From Phycisphaeraceae bacterium (lineage in GTDB: Bacteria; Planctomycetota; Phycisphaerae; Phycisphaerales; UBA1924), in contig JAHBXI010000001.1 in assembly GCA_019636515.1 (NCBI GenBank), forward strand, positions 372,001 to 436,000: a DNA stretch of 64,000 nt, given 5' to 3'. The translations under genes were made by a program, and so were the position numbers. The notes beneath the pieces were generated by a model, which was given only the letters and a program-made list of their open reading frames with translations, made no database searches and had not been told where the DNA came from. Shown here in pieces: positions 63,924 to 64,000 of this stretch. Each line of letters begins with the position of its first letter. The first letter of the stretch is position 1.

Positions 63924-64000
63924 GGTCTGGTACCTCCGTGGCTCGCGGGATCGGGATCGTGAGATGGACGGGTTCGAGCCCTCGGATCAATGCCTGTGTC

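Noticed and set aside
1..64000. CRISPR arrays, rRNA genes, transposases or phage genes
   Set aside because: No regularly spaced repeats, rRNA sequence or transposase motifs were seen in reading the window.

Overview
The window is high-GC DNA that looks like a planctomycete chromosome, most likely from the class Phycisphaerae. The lineage is inferred from three things: secreted proteins ending in a C-terminal dockerin-like module that finishes with Gly-Cys, many Tat-exported oxidoreductases, and ribosomal proteins and GTPase Der with long Lys/Ala/Pro tails. No database search was possible, so the assignment rests on these traits and on protein families recognised by eye.

Layout. 1-8.5 kb: the end of an MBL-fold hydrolase, an exported Mn-type superoxide dismutase, a methyltransferase, UDP-glucose dehydrogenase, DNA polymerase III delta, an FHA-GAF histidine kinase and a MarR/flavodoxin pair. 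8.6-9.7 kb: a broken small gene, a Phd/RelE toxin-antitoxin pair and its AT-rich upstream region. 9.8-23.3 kb: a dockerin protein, an H1-like basic protein, an Mrp-type carrier with an altered CxxC, sugar-nucleotide epimerases, a nucleotide-transporter-like membrane protein and Der. 23.5-35 kb: two sigma/anti-sigma operons, a large secreted dockerin protein, an esterase-like protein and a beta-propeller lipoprotein. 35-40 kb: a three-gene block for a surface protein with FG-GAP and dockerin repeats plus two exported proteins of unknown function. 40.3-44.6 kb: a lipoprotein and clpC.

44.7-47.4 kb holds a two-gene restriction-modification cassette enclosed by a perfect 47-bp direct repeat, with visibly lower GC than its neighbours. 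47.5-51.9 kb carries a MarR regulator with a Cys/His-rich tail coupled to a tiny thioredoxin-like protein, a VOC lipoprotein, an orphan ABC permease, a GNAT acetyltransferase and a zinc-ribbon membrane protein. 52.7-57.6 kb is a four-gene operon (two Gfo/Idh/MocA oxidoreductases, a TIM-barrel isomerase and an aldo/keto reductase) in which every product carries a twin-arginine signal, which suggests sugar oxidation outside the cytoplasm. 57.8-64 kb is the end of the spc and alpha ribosomal operons on the minus strand: rplO-secY-infA-rpmJ-rpsM-rpsK-rpoA-rplQ, without adk, map or rpsD.

The least conventional parts are the repeat-bounded restriction-modification cassette with an extra N-terminal domain on its methylase, the MarR/thioredoxin redox unit whose predicted operator covers its own ribosome binding site, and the all-Tat sugar oxidation operon.
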